Source: Micavibrio_B sp964633355 (lineage in GTDB: Bacteria; Pseudomonadota; Alphaproteobacteria; Micavibrionales; Micavibrionaceae). From it: a DNA stretch of 31,871 nt. A model generated the notes under the pieces. It worked only from the letters and a program-made list of their open reading frames with translations. It was not told the origin of the DNA and did no database searches. Position numbers and translations under genes: made by a program. This document shows positions 16,138 through 23,449 of this stretch, in pieces (the first letter of the stretch is position 1; every line of letters begins with the position of its first letter). The stretch is from NCBI GenBank assembly GCA_964633355.1, contig CAZWGO010000024.1:1-31871 (forward strand), written 5' to 3'.

Positions 16138-17253
16138 ATGTCAGCTATATCATCAGCTCTTACAAAATTAGGCCTCGCCGTTTCACCTTTCGCCTTGGCA
16201 TTTGCTGCGAATGCGCAAACTTTGCCGGGCCTAGAAGGTCCAATCCTTGTTGGTGGACCGGGAACAGTATGTACAACCGGTTGTGGTGAACCTATCATTG
16301 TTCCGCCTGATGACGAGGAGCCAACAACACCGGGCAATAACAATAACAACGAGAATAATAACCAGCAAGGACAACAGCAAGGCCAGGGACAACAGCAAGG
16401 TCAAGGCCAGCAACAAGAAGCAAACGCAGATTCTAGCTCTACTTCAACTTCGGCATCCCATGCTGCGGGTGGCGCTGGCGGTGCGGGTGGTTCTGTCGGC
16501 GATACAACAGCTATCGGCCAAGGTGGAGCAGGCGGTTCTGTCGGCGATACGACATCTTCTTCAAAAGCAACAGGTGGCAATGGTTATGGTGGTGCTGGCG
16601 GCCAAGGCGGGACTGGAGGCCAAGGTGGCACAGGCGGTTCTGTCGGTGACACATCATCTTCTTCAAAAGCAACAGGCGGTTCTGTTGGAACGGTAACATC
16701 CTCGTCCGGTCCATCGACATCATCTGCTGTGACTGGCCCTTCCACATCTTCTGCAACAGGCGGCGTATCTTCATCGACAAACGAAGGCAATAAAGTTTCC
16801 GGCAACTCAACAACTGTCGGCGGCCAGAGCCTGAGCATCAGCAACGTGTATAAGCAAGTTCGCCAGAACCCGGGTACAGCACCTGTCTACGGCATCGCTT
16901 GCCAAGGTAACATTCAAGGTTCGACTGGTATCGCCTCCGGTTCCATCCAGACTCGCTGGCAGGGTTGTGAAGCAACGGCTGCAGGTGTCACGCTGGCACA
17001 GACAAGCCGCTTTGTTGACGATTGCAACCAGTCCTATCAAGTATATGCAGATGGACGCATGGCGATGGCAGCAGGCAACAAATTCCTTGCTAAGGCTTTC
17101 GAGAAATCCATGATGCCGAAAGAAGAGTGGTGCGCGGCAAACGTATCAGTCGGTTACAGCAACTTCCAGCCGCCGGCAAGTGTTCAGCCGGTACAGGTAG
17201 AAGCGGGCCGCGTTCAACAGCAGACTCGGCTTCCAGCACCAGAGCAGAAGTAA
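16138..17253 (+). CDS. Secreted Gly/Ser-rich repeat protein
   Basis: The 371-residue protein has a signal peptide of about 27 residues ending in FAANA-Q. A Gln/Asn-rich low-complexity stretch lies at about 66-98. A Gly/Ser/Thr repeat region follows at about 100-215, in which GGSVGDT returns three times, each time followed or preceded by SSSKATGG or GAGG. The last 150 residues look folded, with four Cys (in GIACQGN, WQGCEA, DDCNQS and EWCAAN), likely two disulfides. No family is recognised. It should be exported to the periplasm or surface. AAAGGA stands nine bases before the ATG. A strong terminator follows. Repeat-rich stretches of this kind often extend as flexible surface stalks. Confidence 0.82.
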   Translation: MSAISSALTKLGLAVSPFALAFAANAQTLPGLEGPILVGGPGTVCTTGCGEPIIVPPDDEEPTTPGNNNNNENNNQQGQQQGQGQQQGQGQQQEANADSSSTSTSASHAAGGAGGAGGSVGDTTAIGQGGAGGSVGDTTSSSKATGGNGYGGAGGQGGTGGQGGTGGSVGDTSSSSKATGGSVGTVTSSSGPSTSSAVTGPSTSSATGGVSSSTNEGNKVSGNSTTVGGQSLSISNVYKQVRQNPGTAPVYGIACQGNIQGSTGIASGSIQTRWQGCEATAAGVTLAQTSRFVDDCNQSYQVYADGRMAMAAGNKFLAKAFEKSMMPKEEWCAANVSVGYSNFQPPASVQPVQVEAGRVQQQTRLPAPEQK

Positions 17254-17277
17254 GCCAGAATAGAAAATTGAATACAG

Positions 17278-17304
17278 AAAGCCGGCTTTCTGCCGGCTTT
17301 TTTT
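17278..17304 (+). terminator. Intrinsic terminator
   Basis: AAAGCCGGC / GCCGGCTTT with loop TTTCT is followed by TTTT. It closes the Gly/Ser-rich protein gene just before the L,D-transpeptidase-like gene, which has no obvious promoter of its own in the short gap, so read-through is possible. Confidence 0.9.
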
Positions 17305-17324
17305 AAAGCTCAAAAGGTTCTTTT

Positions 17325-17972
17325 ATGCGGATTTCAACTCTTTCATCGGCTTTTGCCTTCGCGACTGCACTGGCAGGAAATATCCCTGTACAGGCGCAGC
17401 TAGCTTCCGAGACCGGACCTTCTGGATTATCCCCGCAGGCGCAATTCGTTTGCCAAAGCTTGCTTGCTGCCGGTGACAAAAAACTCGTTATCATGGATAA
17501 GAATGATGGTGAGCTAATCCTGACAGATTCCTGTGCGATCGTCGATAAATCGCCTGCTCTTTACGGCAAAGGTAAAGGCGAAAGTGAAATCGCCGATCCT
17601 ACGGTGACACCCGCCGGAATTTTTTATATGAAAGAATATGCTGCCGATCCGAAAGATTACGAAGGCGGAAAAGTGCTGGCTTTTTTGATTAATAAAAAGG
17701 CGAGCTATGTCATCCACCCGACCTACCAGCATTTGCCACAGCAGCGCCGCGACGAGAGATTGGCAAGCCCAACACCTGAAGACAATGCCATTTCCTTTGG
17801 TTGTATCAATGTCCCGACAAGATTTTATAATCTTACGGTATCATTTCTGAATGCAAATCAATCCATCGGCAAGACGTCCGCCGGACCCGTGATAGAATTA
17901 CCAAAACTCGTTATTTTGCCCAAAAATCAGGATTTAGCGGTAACAGCTTCTATTTTAGGCCTTAAACCCTGA
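17325..17972 (+). CDS. L,D-transpeptidase-like periplasmic protein (YkuD fold)
   Basis: The 215-residue protein has a signal peptide ending near VQA-Q at 24. The YkuD pattern is visible as TPAG at 95-98, His131 (VIHPTYQ) and the catalytic site SFGCINV with Cys160. Such enzymes form 3-3 crosslinks in peptidoglycan or anchor proteins to it. The standard HG..SxGC motif has HP in place of HG and Phe in place of His before GC, so this is a divergent member, and activity is likely but not certain. Its place beside secretion genes suggests wall remodelling around the channel or anchoring of a surface protein, for example the repeat protein upstream. Confidence 0.82.
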   Translation: MRISTLSSAFAFATALAGNIPVQAQLASETGPSGLSPQAQFVCQSLLAAGDKKLVIMDKNDGELILTDSCAIVDKSPALYGKGKGESEIADPTVTPAGIFYMKEYAADPKDYEGGKVLAFLINKKASYVIHPTYQHLPQQRRDERLASPTPEDNAISFGCINVPTRFYNLTVSFLNANQSIGKTSAGPVIELPKLVILPKNQDLAVTASILGLKP

Positions 17973-17979
17973 CAATTAC

Positions 17980-18008
17980 TTGACATAATAAATATTTTTA
18001 TCTATGGT
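17980..18008 (+). promoter_or_regulatory. Probable sigma-70 promoter of the small lipoprotein gene
   Basis: TTGACA at 17980-17985 and TATGGT at 18003-18008 are 17 bases apart, about 24 bases before the ATG at 18032. The first ten bases, TTGACATAAT, are identical to those of the promoter at 16020. Confidence 0.55.
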
Positions 18009-18031
18009 CTTTGCAAATAGAGGTTATAGAA

Positions 18032-18547
18032 ATGAAAAACGGATTCCTTTTCGCTGCCGCACTAGCCACTGCTCCATTAGTTTCAGGCTGTCAAACGACG
18101 AAGTCACTTAATATCACAACTTGCCAGCAAGTCGATGGAAGGTCCGGTAAAGGCATTCTTCAGGGAGTTTTGCCCGGATATCGCATTTCCAAGCCAAGCA
18201 GTTCCTGCATTACATCAAAATATTTCATGGAAATGGTCGACCAGTTGAAAGTGCGCGGCAACGATAAGAATTATTTTATTCTGGGCCGTATCAAGGATGA
18301 TTACCAGACATTGAAAGACGCCAGCAAAGACTCCGGCGAAGCGCGCAAAACACTGGCGATGATCGATCAAAGAATGGCGGCGCAGGGCATTACAATGGAA
18401 AGCATTGTTGCTGCGTATAAGAAATATAAGCCGCGCGACATCACGCCAGAGCATCGCGAAACCGTCTGTACGGTTAAAGAAGTATCTGTCATGGGTCAGA
18501 TCGAACGCCAGCGGACATGTCCGGTTGCTGAAGCGGCGCCCAACTAG
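18032..18547 (+). CDS. Small lipoprotein of unknown function
   Basis: The ATG at 18032 is chosen over a TTG at 18011, because AGAGG sits nine bases upstream and the peptide then starts as MKNGFLFAAALATAPLVSGC. This is a clean signal peptide with lipobox VSGC, so Cys20 should be lipidated. The mature part of about 150 residues is polar and helical, with three more cysteines (TCQQ, SSCITS, and TVCTV/RTCPV near the end). I do not recognise the family. Gln follows the lipidated Cys, so the outer membrane is expected. It precedes the DsbC-like gene, whose product might act on its disulfides. Confidence 0.8.
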   Translation: MKNGFLFAAALATAPLVSGCQTTKSLNITTCQQVDGRSGKGILQGVLPGYRISKPSSSCITSKYFMEMVDQLKVRGNDKNYFILGRIKDDYQTLKDASKDSGEARKTLAMIDQRMAAQGITMESIVAAYKKYKPRDITPEHRETVCTVKEVSVMGQIERQRTCPVAEAAPN

Positions 18548-18618
18548 GTCAACCAAAACACTTCCAAAGTTCCCTGACCTCGCATAAACTACGCAGCTGA
18601 TTAACCAAGGGTGTATTT

Positions 18619-19464
18619 ATGCGCGTCATTGCCGTCTTGCCGGTCTTGCTGGCTGTTCTTTTTACTTCGTTTCCGCTTCCGGCTCGTGCGGCCGATCCTG
18701 AATTACCCGAGCTGTTAAAGAGCCTGCAAAAGCAAGGCGTCACGTTCCGTTATCTCGGCGGCGATAACAGCATGAATGGCTGGGTCGGCTTTAAAGACGG
18801 TCAGGAGCAATATTTCTATGTTACGCCCGACCGTCAGGGCATCGTCAGCGGCCAGCTTTTGAACAATAAAGGCGATCAGGTGACGCTGCGCCAGATTTCC
18901 CAGTTGCGCGAAAAAGATCCGAATGTCGATAAGCTCGCTATTCCGGCTTTAGCCAAGGATGCCGAAGCTGCCGCGCCTGCCAATGAAACGAAAGACGCGC
19001 CGTCCAAGTCTCAACAATTTTATGCTGAAGCCGAAGCTTCGAGCTGGATCGCGCTGGGCCAGAAAGAAGCACCCGCTATTTACACTTTCATCGATCCGCA
19101 ATGCCCGCATTGCCACGACATGATCGAGGATTTCAGAAAGTCCGGTCTTCTCGATAAAGGACAGGTTCAACTGCGCCTCATCCCGGTTGGTTTGATGAAC
19201 GAACAAAGCCTGAAACAGGCGGCCAATCTGCTCACATCAAAAAACGCGGCGGCGGATCTGTATAAACATCTCGATGGCGATAAAAATATATTGCTCGCCG
19301 ATCAAGACCCGAACACGCAAAGCGTTCAGCGCAATATGGTGCTGATGCAAAGCTGGAAGCTCGATGTCACGCCGTTCAGCGTTTATAAAAACAAGGCGGG
19401 CGAGATCAAGATTTTGCGCGGAAGACCTTCCGATTTAAAAACACTCATTGCCGATTTAAAGTAG
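18619..19464 (+). CDS. DsbC/DsbG-like periplasmic thiol-disulfide protein
   Basis: This 281-residue protein has a signal peptide ending ARA-A near 25. Residues 30-100 form a small N-terminal domain, and a charged linker runs to about 130. The thioredoxin fold carries the active site CPHC at 162-165 (FIDPQCPHC), with the cis-Pro loop VTPF near residue 256. The domain order fits DsbC/DsbG-type disulfide isomerases, but the N-terminal part is only loosely alike. IncI and F-type conjugation clusters often carry a Dsb-like protein of this kind for folding Cys-rich pilus or channel parts. It opens a tightly packed run, with the next gene four bases away. GGGTGTATTT stands directly before the ATG. 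Confidence 0.88.
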   Translation: MRVIAVLPVLLAVLFTSFPLPARAADPELPELLKSLQKQGVTFRYLGGDNSMNGWVGFKDGQEQYFYVTPDRQGIVSGQLLNNKGDQVTLRQISQLREKDPNVDKLAIPALAKDAEAAAPANETKDAPSKSQQFYAEAEASSWIALGQKEAPAIYTFIDPQCPHCHDMIEDFRKSGLLDKGQVQLRLIPVGLMNEQSLKQAANLLTSKNAAADLYKHLDGDKNILLADQDPNTQSVQRNMVLMQSWKLDVTPFSVYKNKAGEIKILRGRPSDLKTLIADLK

Positions 19465-19468
19465 AGCC

Positions 19469-20074
19469 ATGGACACGAAATCATTTTTCCTTACTCAGGT
19501 TCTAGAGAGACTGGCCGCGCCGCTTGTCGCCGCGATCAGCGAAGTTTCGGTGCGCAATATGATGGTGCCTGATCCGGCCCAGCCCGGCGCGATGCGACCC
19601 GAAGCCGAACAGGTTGCCGGTCTTTTGACCAAGGCGACGCAGATGAGTATCGGCCTGTCCAATCTGGTCGATGTCTCGCTGCCGGAAAATGAAGCCGATT
19701 CCATGCGCCTTGCGCTGACCACTTTATCGTCGCCGCTGATCGCGAATTTATATCGTCTGACAGGCCGCGTGCCGAACGATAACGAGCTCGACCGCATCAT
19801 GTCGGCGATGAATTCCGTGATCACCTATTCCGATCATTTCGTCACGGCGGGTGACGCCAATGCCCGCATGCAGCATATGGATACGGATTTCTTTCCGGTC
19901 GATCCGCACCAGATTACGCTGCAATATATGAATGTTTTTGTTGCCGGCGGTCAATTCGATCATGGCCTATTCTTTCGGCCAGCCGGAGAAAAAACTGGTT
20001 CAGGACGTCACCGAGCGTCTTGTCAAGGAAGCCAAAACCTTCCGCGAAAATATTTTCCCCGAGCTAAGCGATAA
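19469..20074 (+). CDS. Unknown protein, likely with frame-shifted 3' end
   Basis: There is no family match by eye. The first 165 residues are well-behaved, helical and rich in Met, Leu and Ala, with no signal peptide and no membrane helix. From about residue 166 (base 19962) to the stop, the sequence turns into a Gly/Arg-rich stretch that looks like the out-of-frame shadow of the next gene. The true end is therefore probably near 19960, either because a stop was lost by a one-base change or because both frames form one longer protein. It starts four bases after the DsbC-like gene. It is cytoplasmic by sequence. Confidence 0.6.
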   Translation: MDTKSFFLTQVLERLAAPLVAAISEVSVRNMMVPDPAQPGAMRPEAEQVAGLLTKATQMSIGLSNLVDVSLPENEADSMRLALTTLSSPLIANLYRLTGRVPNDNELDRIMSAMNSVITYSDHFVTAGDANARMQHMDTDFFPVDPHQITLQYMNVFVAGGQFDHGLFFRPAGEKTGSGRHRASCQGSQNLPRKYFPRAKR

Positions 20075-20495
20075 AGAAGCGGTGCGCGCGGAACTCGCGG
20101 TCCTGCGCATGGCGGCTCTGATTTACAGCCAGTGCCATTTTGCCGAAATGGCGAAGTTGATGGCGACCGAAGAACAGGCGCGTCAGGGCCTTGCGCCGGC
20201 GATGACGACGCTCTGGCAGGCTTTCGGCCTCAGATTGCAAATGCTTGAAGTCGTTGCCGAAGCTCTTGTGCCGGGCGCTAAATCGAAGCGGGTTTCTACA
20301 TCCTCCAAAGCGCCGGAAGTTGAAAAACCGATCCAGCAAATGCCGCCGGAACCTGTAAAGGAAGCTCCTGCAGACGCAGCTGAAGAAGCGCCGAAAGCGC
20401 CGCCAGTTGCGCCCAAAGCAGAAAGCAACCCGTCGAATCCGCCATCGACCCCCCCCTCAAATCCTATGTCGTTTTTTACGAAGAAGACATCATGA
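19962..20495 (+). CDS. Unknown protein with Pro-rich tail, overlapping the previous gene
   Basis: The 177-residue reading starts at MAYSFGQPE. An in-frame ATG at 19932 is possible, but the region in between does not look coded, and TGA at 19929-19931 closes the frame before it. Residues 1-95 are helical. Residues 105-177 are a Pro/Ala/Glu-rich disordered tail. No signal peptide or family is seen. It overlaps the former gene by 113 bases, which is unusual here. Its stop overlaps the transglycosylase start by four bases (ATGA), so the two are translationally coupled. It could be the C-terminal half of one protein of about 340 residues encoded with the preceding frame. Confidence 0.6.
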   Translation: MAYSFGQPEKKLVQDVTERLVKEAKTFRENIFPELSDKEAVRAELAVLRMAALIYSQCHFAEMAKLMATEEQARQGLAPAMTTLWQAFGLRLQMLEVVAEALVPGAKSKRVSTSSKAPEVEKPIQQMPPEPVKEAPADAAEEAPKAPPVAPKAESNPSNPPSTPPSNPMSFFTKKTS

Positions 20496-20905
20496 GCAAA
20501 ATATTAGCGGCATGTCTGATGATGGCGTCGCAAACCTATTCGGTCCCGCCTGCGGTGATGGTTGGCATCATGCAGGTCGAAGGGGGCCGCGTCGGTCAAC
20601 AGGTTTTAAATACCAATGGCAGCTATGATTTAGGCCCGATGCAAATCAACACGATCTGGGTGCCGAAACTCGCCGGTTACTGGGGCGTCGATCATGCAAC
20701 GGCCAAAAGATGGATCCGCGACGATCCTTGTACGAATATGGGAGTGTCGGCCTGGATTTTGCGCCGTCATATGAATGAAACAGGCTCGCTGTCAAAGGCT
20801 ATCGCTTATTATCATTCGCGTACGCCCTCACTGGGATATAATTATAAAAACAAGGTCGTATCCGCCATGCGGCGCAACGGCCTGATCCGCAACACCTCAA
20901 AATAG
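20492..20905 (+). CDS. Small lytic transglycosylase (SLT / VirB1-type)
   Basis: This 137-residue protein is a compact SLT domain. The catalytic Glu is Glu30 in MQVEGG, followed by the substrate motif SYDLGPMQIN at 44-53 (like GLMQI) and a final AYYHSRTPSLGYNY. It should cut glycan strands by a non-hydrolytic reaction. No clear signal peptide is present: the start MSKILAACLMM is only weakly hydrophobic, so export is not obvious. Small enzymes of this type in type IV secretion clusters (VirB1, IncI homologs) open the wall for the channel. It is coupled to the previous gene by ATGA and is followed by the flavoprotein gene after 31 bases. Confidence 0.9.
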   Translation: MSKILAACLMMASQTYSVPPAVMVGIMQVEGGRVGQQVLNTNGSYDLGPMQINTIWVPKLAGYWGVDHATAKRWIRDDPCTNMGVSAWILRRHMNETGSLSKAIAYYHSRTPSLGYNYKNKVVSAMRRNGLIRNTSK

Positions 20906-20936
20906 AACTTTTTTACGGCGCTGCCGTTGGTCATGA

Positions 20937-21854
20937 ATGAGCCTGCCATCTGCCATCGAGTGCGAGTGCCTTATCATCGGCGGCGGGCCTGCCGGTCTCA
21001 CAGCTGCTATTTATCTGGCACGGTTTCGTCGCAAGGTCATTGTGGTCGATGAAGGGCAAAGCCGCGCTCGTTATATAAAATCCAGCTACAACTATCCGGG
21101 CTTTAAAAACGGCATCAACGGAGAAGAATTGCTGCGCAATTTGCGCCAGCAGGCAAAGGAATTCGGCGCAGAAATTCTGACCGATAAAATTACCGGTTTA
21201 GAGAAAAGTAACGGCGGATTTATCGCTAGCAGCGGAAGCCGGATTTTCAAGGCGCCGAAACTACTTCTGGCCACCGGCGTGATCGATGAAAAGCCCAATT
21301 TACCCAATATGACCGAATTTATTTATGAGGGCGCAGTGCGTTTCTGCCCGATTTGCGACGGTTTCGAGGCAACGGATAAAAAAATTGGTGTGCTGGGGCC
21401 TCTCTCCCATATTATTCCGAAGATTCTGTTCCTCCGCACCTACACTGCCGATATACAAGTGCTGCCGACTGATACACATGAATTGCAGCAGGGCGATGTA
21501 GACAGGCTACGAAATGCAGGGATCGCGCTGCCTCTTTGCTGCGCAACAAGTATCAAGGCTGGCGATAAGAATGTTGCGGTCATTCTCAACAATGGCGAAT
21601 GCGTAGAGGTCGATATTCTCTATCCGGCGATGGGCGCCAATCCGAGATCGGGTTTGGCGATCGCATTAGGGGCTGGACATAATGAAGAAGAATGTCTGAT
21701 CGCCGATCCCCATCAGCAAACATCCGTCGAAGGTCTTTACATCGCAGGCGATTTAACGACCGATCTATCACAGATCAGCGTCGCGACCGGACAGGCGGCG
21801 ATTGCCGCGACTCATATTCACAATTCCCTGCCGAAAAATTTTAGGGCTGTATAA
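20937..21854 (+). CDS. Thioredoxin-reductase-like FAD oxidoreductase
   Basis: The 305-residue protein has the FAD motif GGGPAGLTAA at 16-25, a NYPGF segment, a central RFCPICDGFE with CxxC, and the C-terminal FAD motif YIAGDLTTD. The order fits the thioredoxin reductase fold. The expected NADPH motif GxGxxA is replaced by LGPLSHI, so the electron donor may differ or this subfamily has a relaxed motif. The enzyme should be cytoplasmic. Its place downstream of the transglycosylase and a DsbC-like protein might tie it to the reducing side of a thiol relay, but no thioredoxin or DsbD-like membrane carrier is seen here. Confidence 0.88.
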   Translation: MSLPSAIECECLIIGGGPAGLTAAIYLARFRRKVIVVDEGQSRARYIKSSYNYPGFKNGINGEELLRNLRQQAKEFGAEILTDKITGLEKSNGGFIASSGSRIFKAPKLLLATGVIDEKPNLPNMTEFIYEGAVRFCPICDGFEATDKKIGVLGPLSHIIPKILFLRTYTADIQVLPTDTHELQQGDVDRLRNAGIALPLCCATSIKAGDKNVAVILNNGECVEVDILYPAMGANPRSGLAIALGAGHNEEECLIADPHQQTSVEGLYIAGDLTTDLSQISVATGQAAIAATHIHNSLPKNFRAV

Positions 21855-21983
21855 TTGTTAACTTCCTGAAATACATAATAAATAAACCCTTGTTCTGCTA
21901 GACTGTTCTGATAAGATAACGCGGCTTTTCGGCAGTTTTGAACGAAGGCAGGAATAACAAAAATTTAAGGGTGTATTTCCAAG

Positions 21984-22535
21984 ATGATATCCCATCGTTT
22001 CGTACCGTTTTTTTTGGTGATGGCGTCCGTGGGGCTTACGGCCTGTGCCGATATGACGGTTCGCGTTAAAGATCCTCAGCTTGTTGCCGCGCCGGATAAA
22101 GTCGATGCCATGCTGGCCCAAGCGGCAGATAAAGCCGCCTCGTCGCTCGAAACATTGGCCGCCGTTGAACAAAAAAGAACACCATCCGCATCGATCGCAC
22201 CTGTCACTGGCGCACCGCCGGAATTGATGCGCGCCATTACCGTCAACTGGATCGGTCCTGCGGACCAGATCATCAATACGCTGGCCAATCGCGCCGGTTA
22301 TAAATTCCAGGTACTGGGCGAAATTCCATCGACACCCGTGGTCGTGTCCATCGATGTCACCAACCAGCCTTTGATCGAAGTTTTGCGCTCGGTCGGCCTT
22401 CAACTTGGTGCGCGCGCCGATGTGCGGGTTGATTCTGCTGCGCAGAGAATTGAATTGATGTATGCGCCGACGACAGGTGTCGGCGATGTCATCAATCCAT
22501 TGCCGATGGACGGCTTTAGAGTCCAGACACAGTGA
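21984..22535 (+). CDS. dotD: Type IVB secretion lipoprotein DotD (TraH)
   Basis: The 183-residue protein has a signal peptide with lipobox LTAC, so Cys21 is lipidated and should anchor it in the outer membrane. After a helical linker, residues 80-165 form an N0-like domain seen in DotD and secretins (NWIGPADQIINTLANRAGYK, then VVSIDVTNQPLIEVLRSVG). In Legionella DotD forms the outer-membrane core with DotC and DotH. The gene opens the traH-I-J-K-like block. Its stop TGA overlaps the dotC GTG. Upstream, a TTTAAGGGTGT motif at 21964-21974 lies close to the ATG. Confidence 0.92.
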   Translation: MISHRFVPFFLVMASVGLTACADMTVRVKDPQLVAAPDKVDAMLAQAADKAASSLETLAAVEQKRTPSASIAPVTGAPPELMRAITVNWIGPADQIINTLANRAGYKFQVLGEIPSTPVVVSIDVTNQPLIEVLRSVGLQLGARADVRVDSAAQRIELMYAPTTGVGDVINPLPMDGFRVQTQ

Positions 22536-23449
22536 GCGTTCAATCGATGACATTCATCCGATCTGCCACATATTCTGCTTTGGCAATCTGTTTAGTGCTA
22601 ACACCGTTTCAGGCGGCCTTGGCGCAAGTCGTGAACGATGCCACGAAGGATACAAGTATTTTTGGTGTCGGCGTAGATGCTGATCGCATAAAGAAAGACG
22701 ACGCGGTTTCCATCCCGCCGACAATCGAGCAGCTAAAAGAAATTCCGGGCCCGAAAGAGCTTAAAAAAGAGAATTCTCTTCCATTGGATATTCGCAAAGA
22801 GGCTTTGAAAGAGGCCGCGCTTTCTTACGGCGCGCGCGGCGGGCTTGCAACGCGTACCTATGAGATCGGCCAGCAACTGAAAAAACGCGAAAGCTACATG
22901 GATAAAATCTATGATTTTCGCCAGCTGCTAATCGCCGCGCCGTCAGGCTTGCAAATGGAGCCGCCGATTATATCCGAGAGTCTCGATGCGCTTTTGATCG
23001 AAAATGACGGTCAGACAGCCGCTGTCTCCGATACGATTTATAATATCAGCAAAAATGTCCGTATCGTTTCCGCCTCCCGCAACTGGCGTCAGTATCTCGA
23101 GCGTCAATGGGGCGAGGTAGAAGAGCCGCCGGAAATCCTGCGCCCCGTCAATAATGAAGAGCGGGCCTTATGGCGTGAATTGGTCGAACAGGGCTGGGCG
23201 GAAGGCACTATTCAGGCCGATGAGATTTTCGAACAGGATCTGGCGACATTGAACGCCGACTTTAACGGCATGGTGCGCTATCGCCGATTACTCGCACAAA
23301 ATATGGTGTCCCCGCCTTTCGCGCAGCAGCTTGATCGCGGCGTTACCGGTGACGGTAATATCATGCGCATCGGCGATCGCGCGGTTTCGATTACAGAAGC
23401 TCCAAAACTTATTTCAGGATCAGAAACATGGCGGCCCGCAAGCCGGTAA
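22532..23449 (+). CDS. dotC: Type IVB secretion protein DotC (TraI)
   Basis: This 305-residue protein carries the DotC pattern throughout: REALKEAALSYGARGGLA, RTYEIGQQL, YMDKIYDFRQLLI, PPIISESLDAL, ASRNWRQYL, NNEERALWRELVEQGWAEG, and a final YRRLLAQNMVSPPF. The N-terminus is a signal peptide (ALAICLVLTPFQAALA). No lipobox is in the right place, since Cys is preceded by Ile, so it may be a soluble or peripheral periplasmic protein rather than the lipoprotein of Legionella. The GTG at 22532 overlaps the dotD stop by four bases. Its end overlaps dotB by 22 bases. It helps place DotH in the outer membrane. Confidence 0.95.
   Translation: MSVQSMTFIRSATYSALAICLVLTPFQAALAQVVNDATKDTSIFGVGVDADRIKKDDAVSIPPTIEQLKEIPGPKELKKENSLPLDIRKEALKEAALSYGARGGLATRTYEIGQQLKKRESYMDKIYDFRQLLIAAPSGLQMEPPIISESLDALLIENDGQTAAVSDTIYNISKNVRIVSASRNWRQYLERQWGEVEEPPEILRPVNNEERALWRELVEQGWAEGTIQADEIFEQDLATLNADFNGMVRYRRLLAQNMVSPPFAQQLDRGVTGDGNIMRIGDRAVSITEAPKLISGSETWRPASR

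Noticed and set aside
16440..16700. CRISPR or tandem DNA repeat array
   Set aside because: The repeats follow codon frame and encode Gly/Ser motifs with varied spacing; there are no equal spacers.
21858..22553. Minus-strand 231-residue frame opposite dotD
   Set aside because: His/Arg/Cys-rich antisense sequence with no ribosome site; dotD is well supported.
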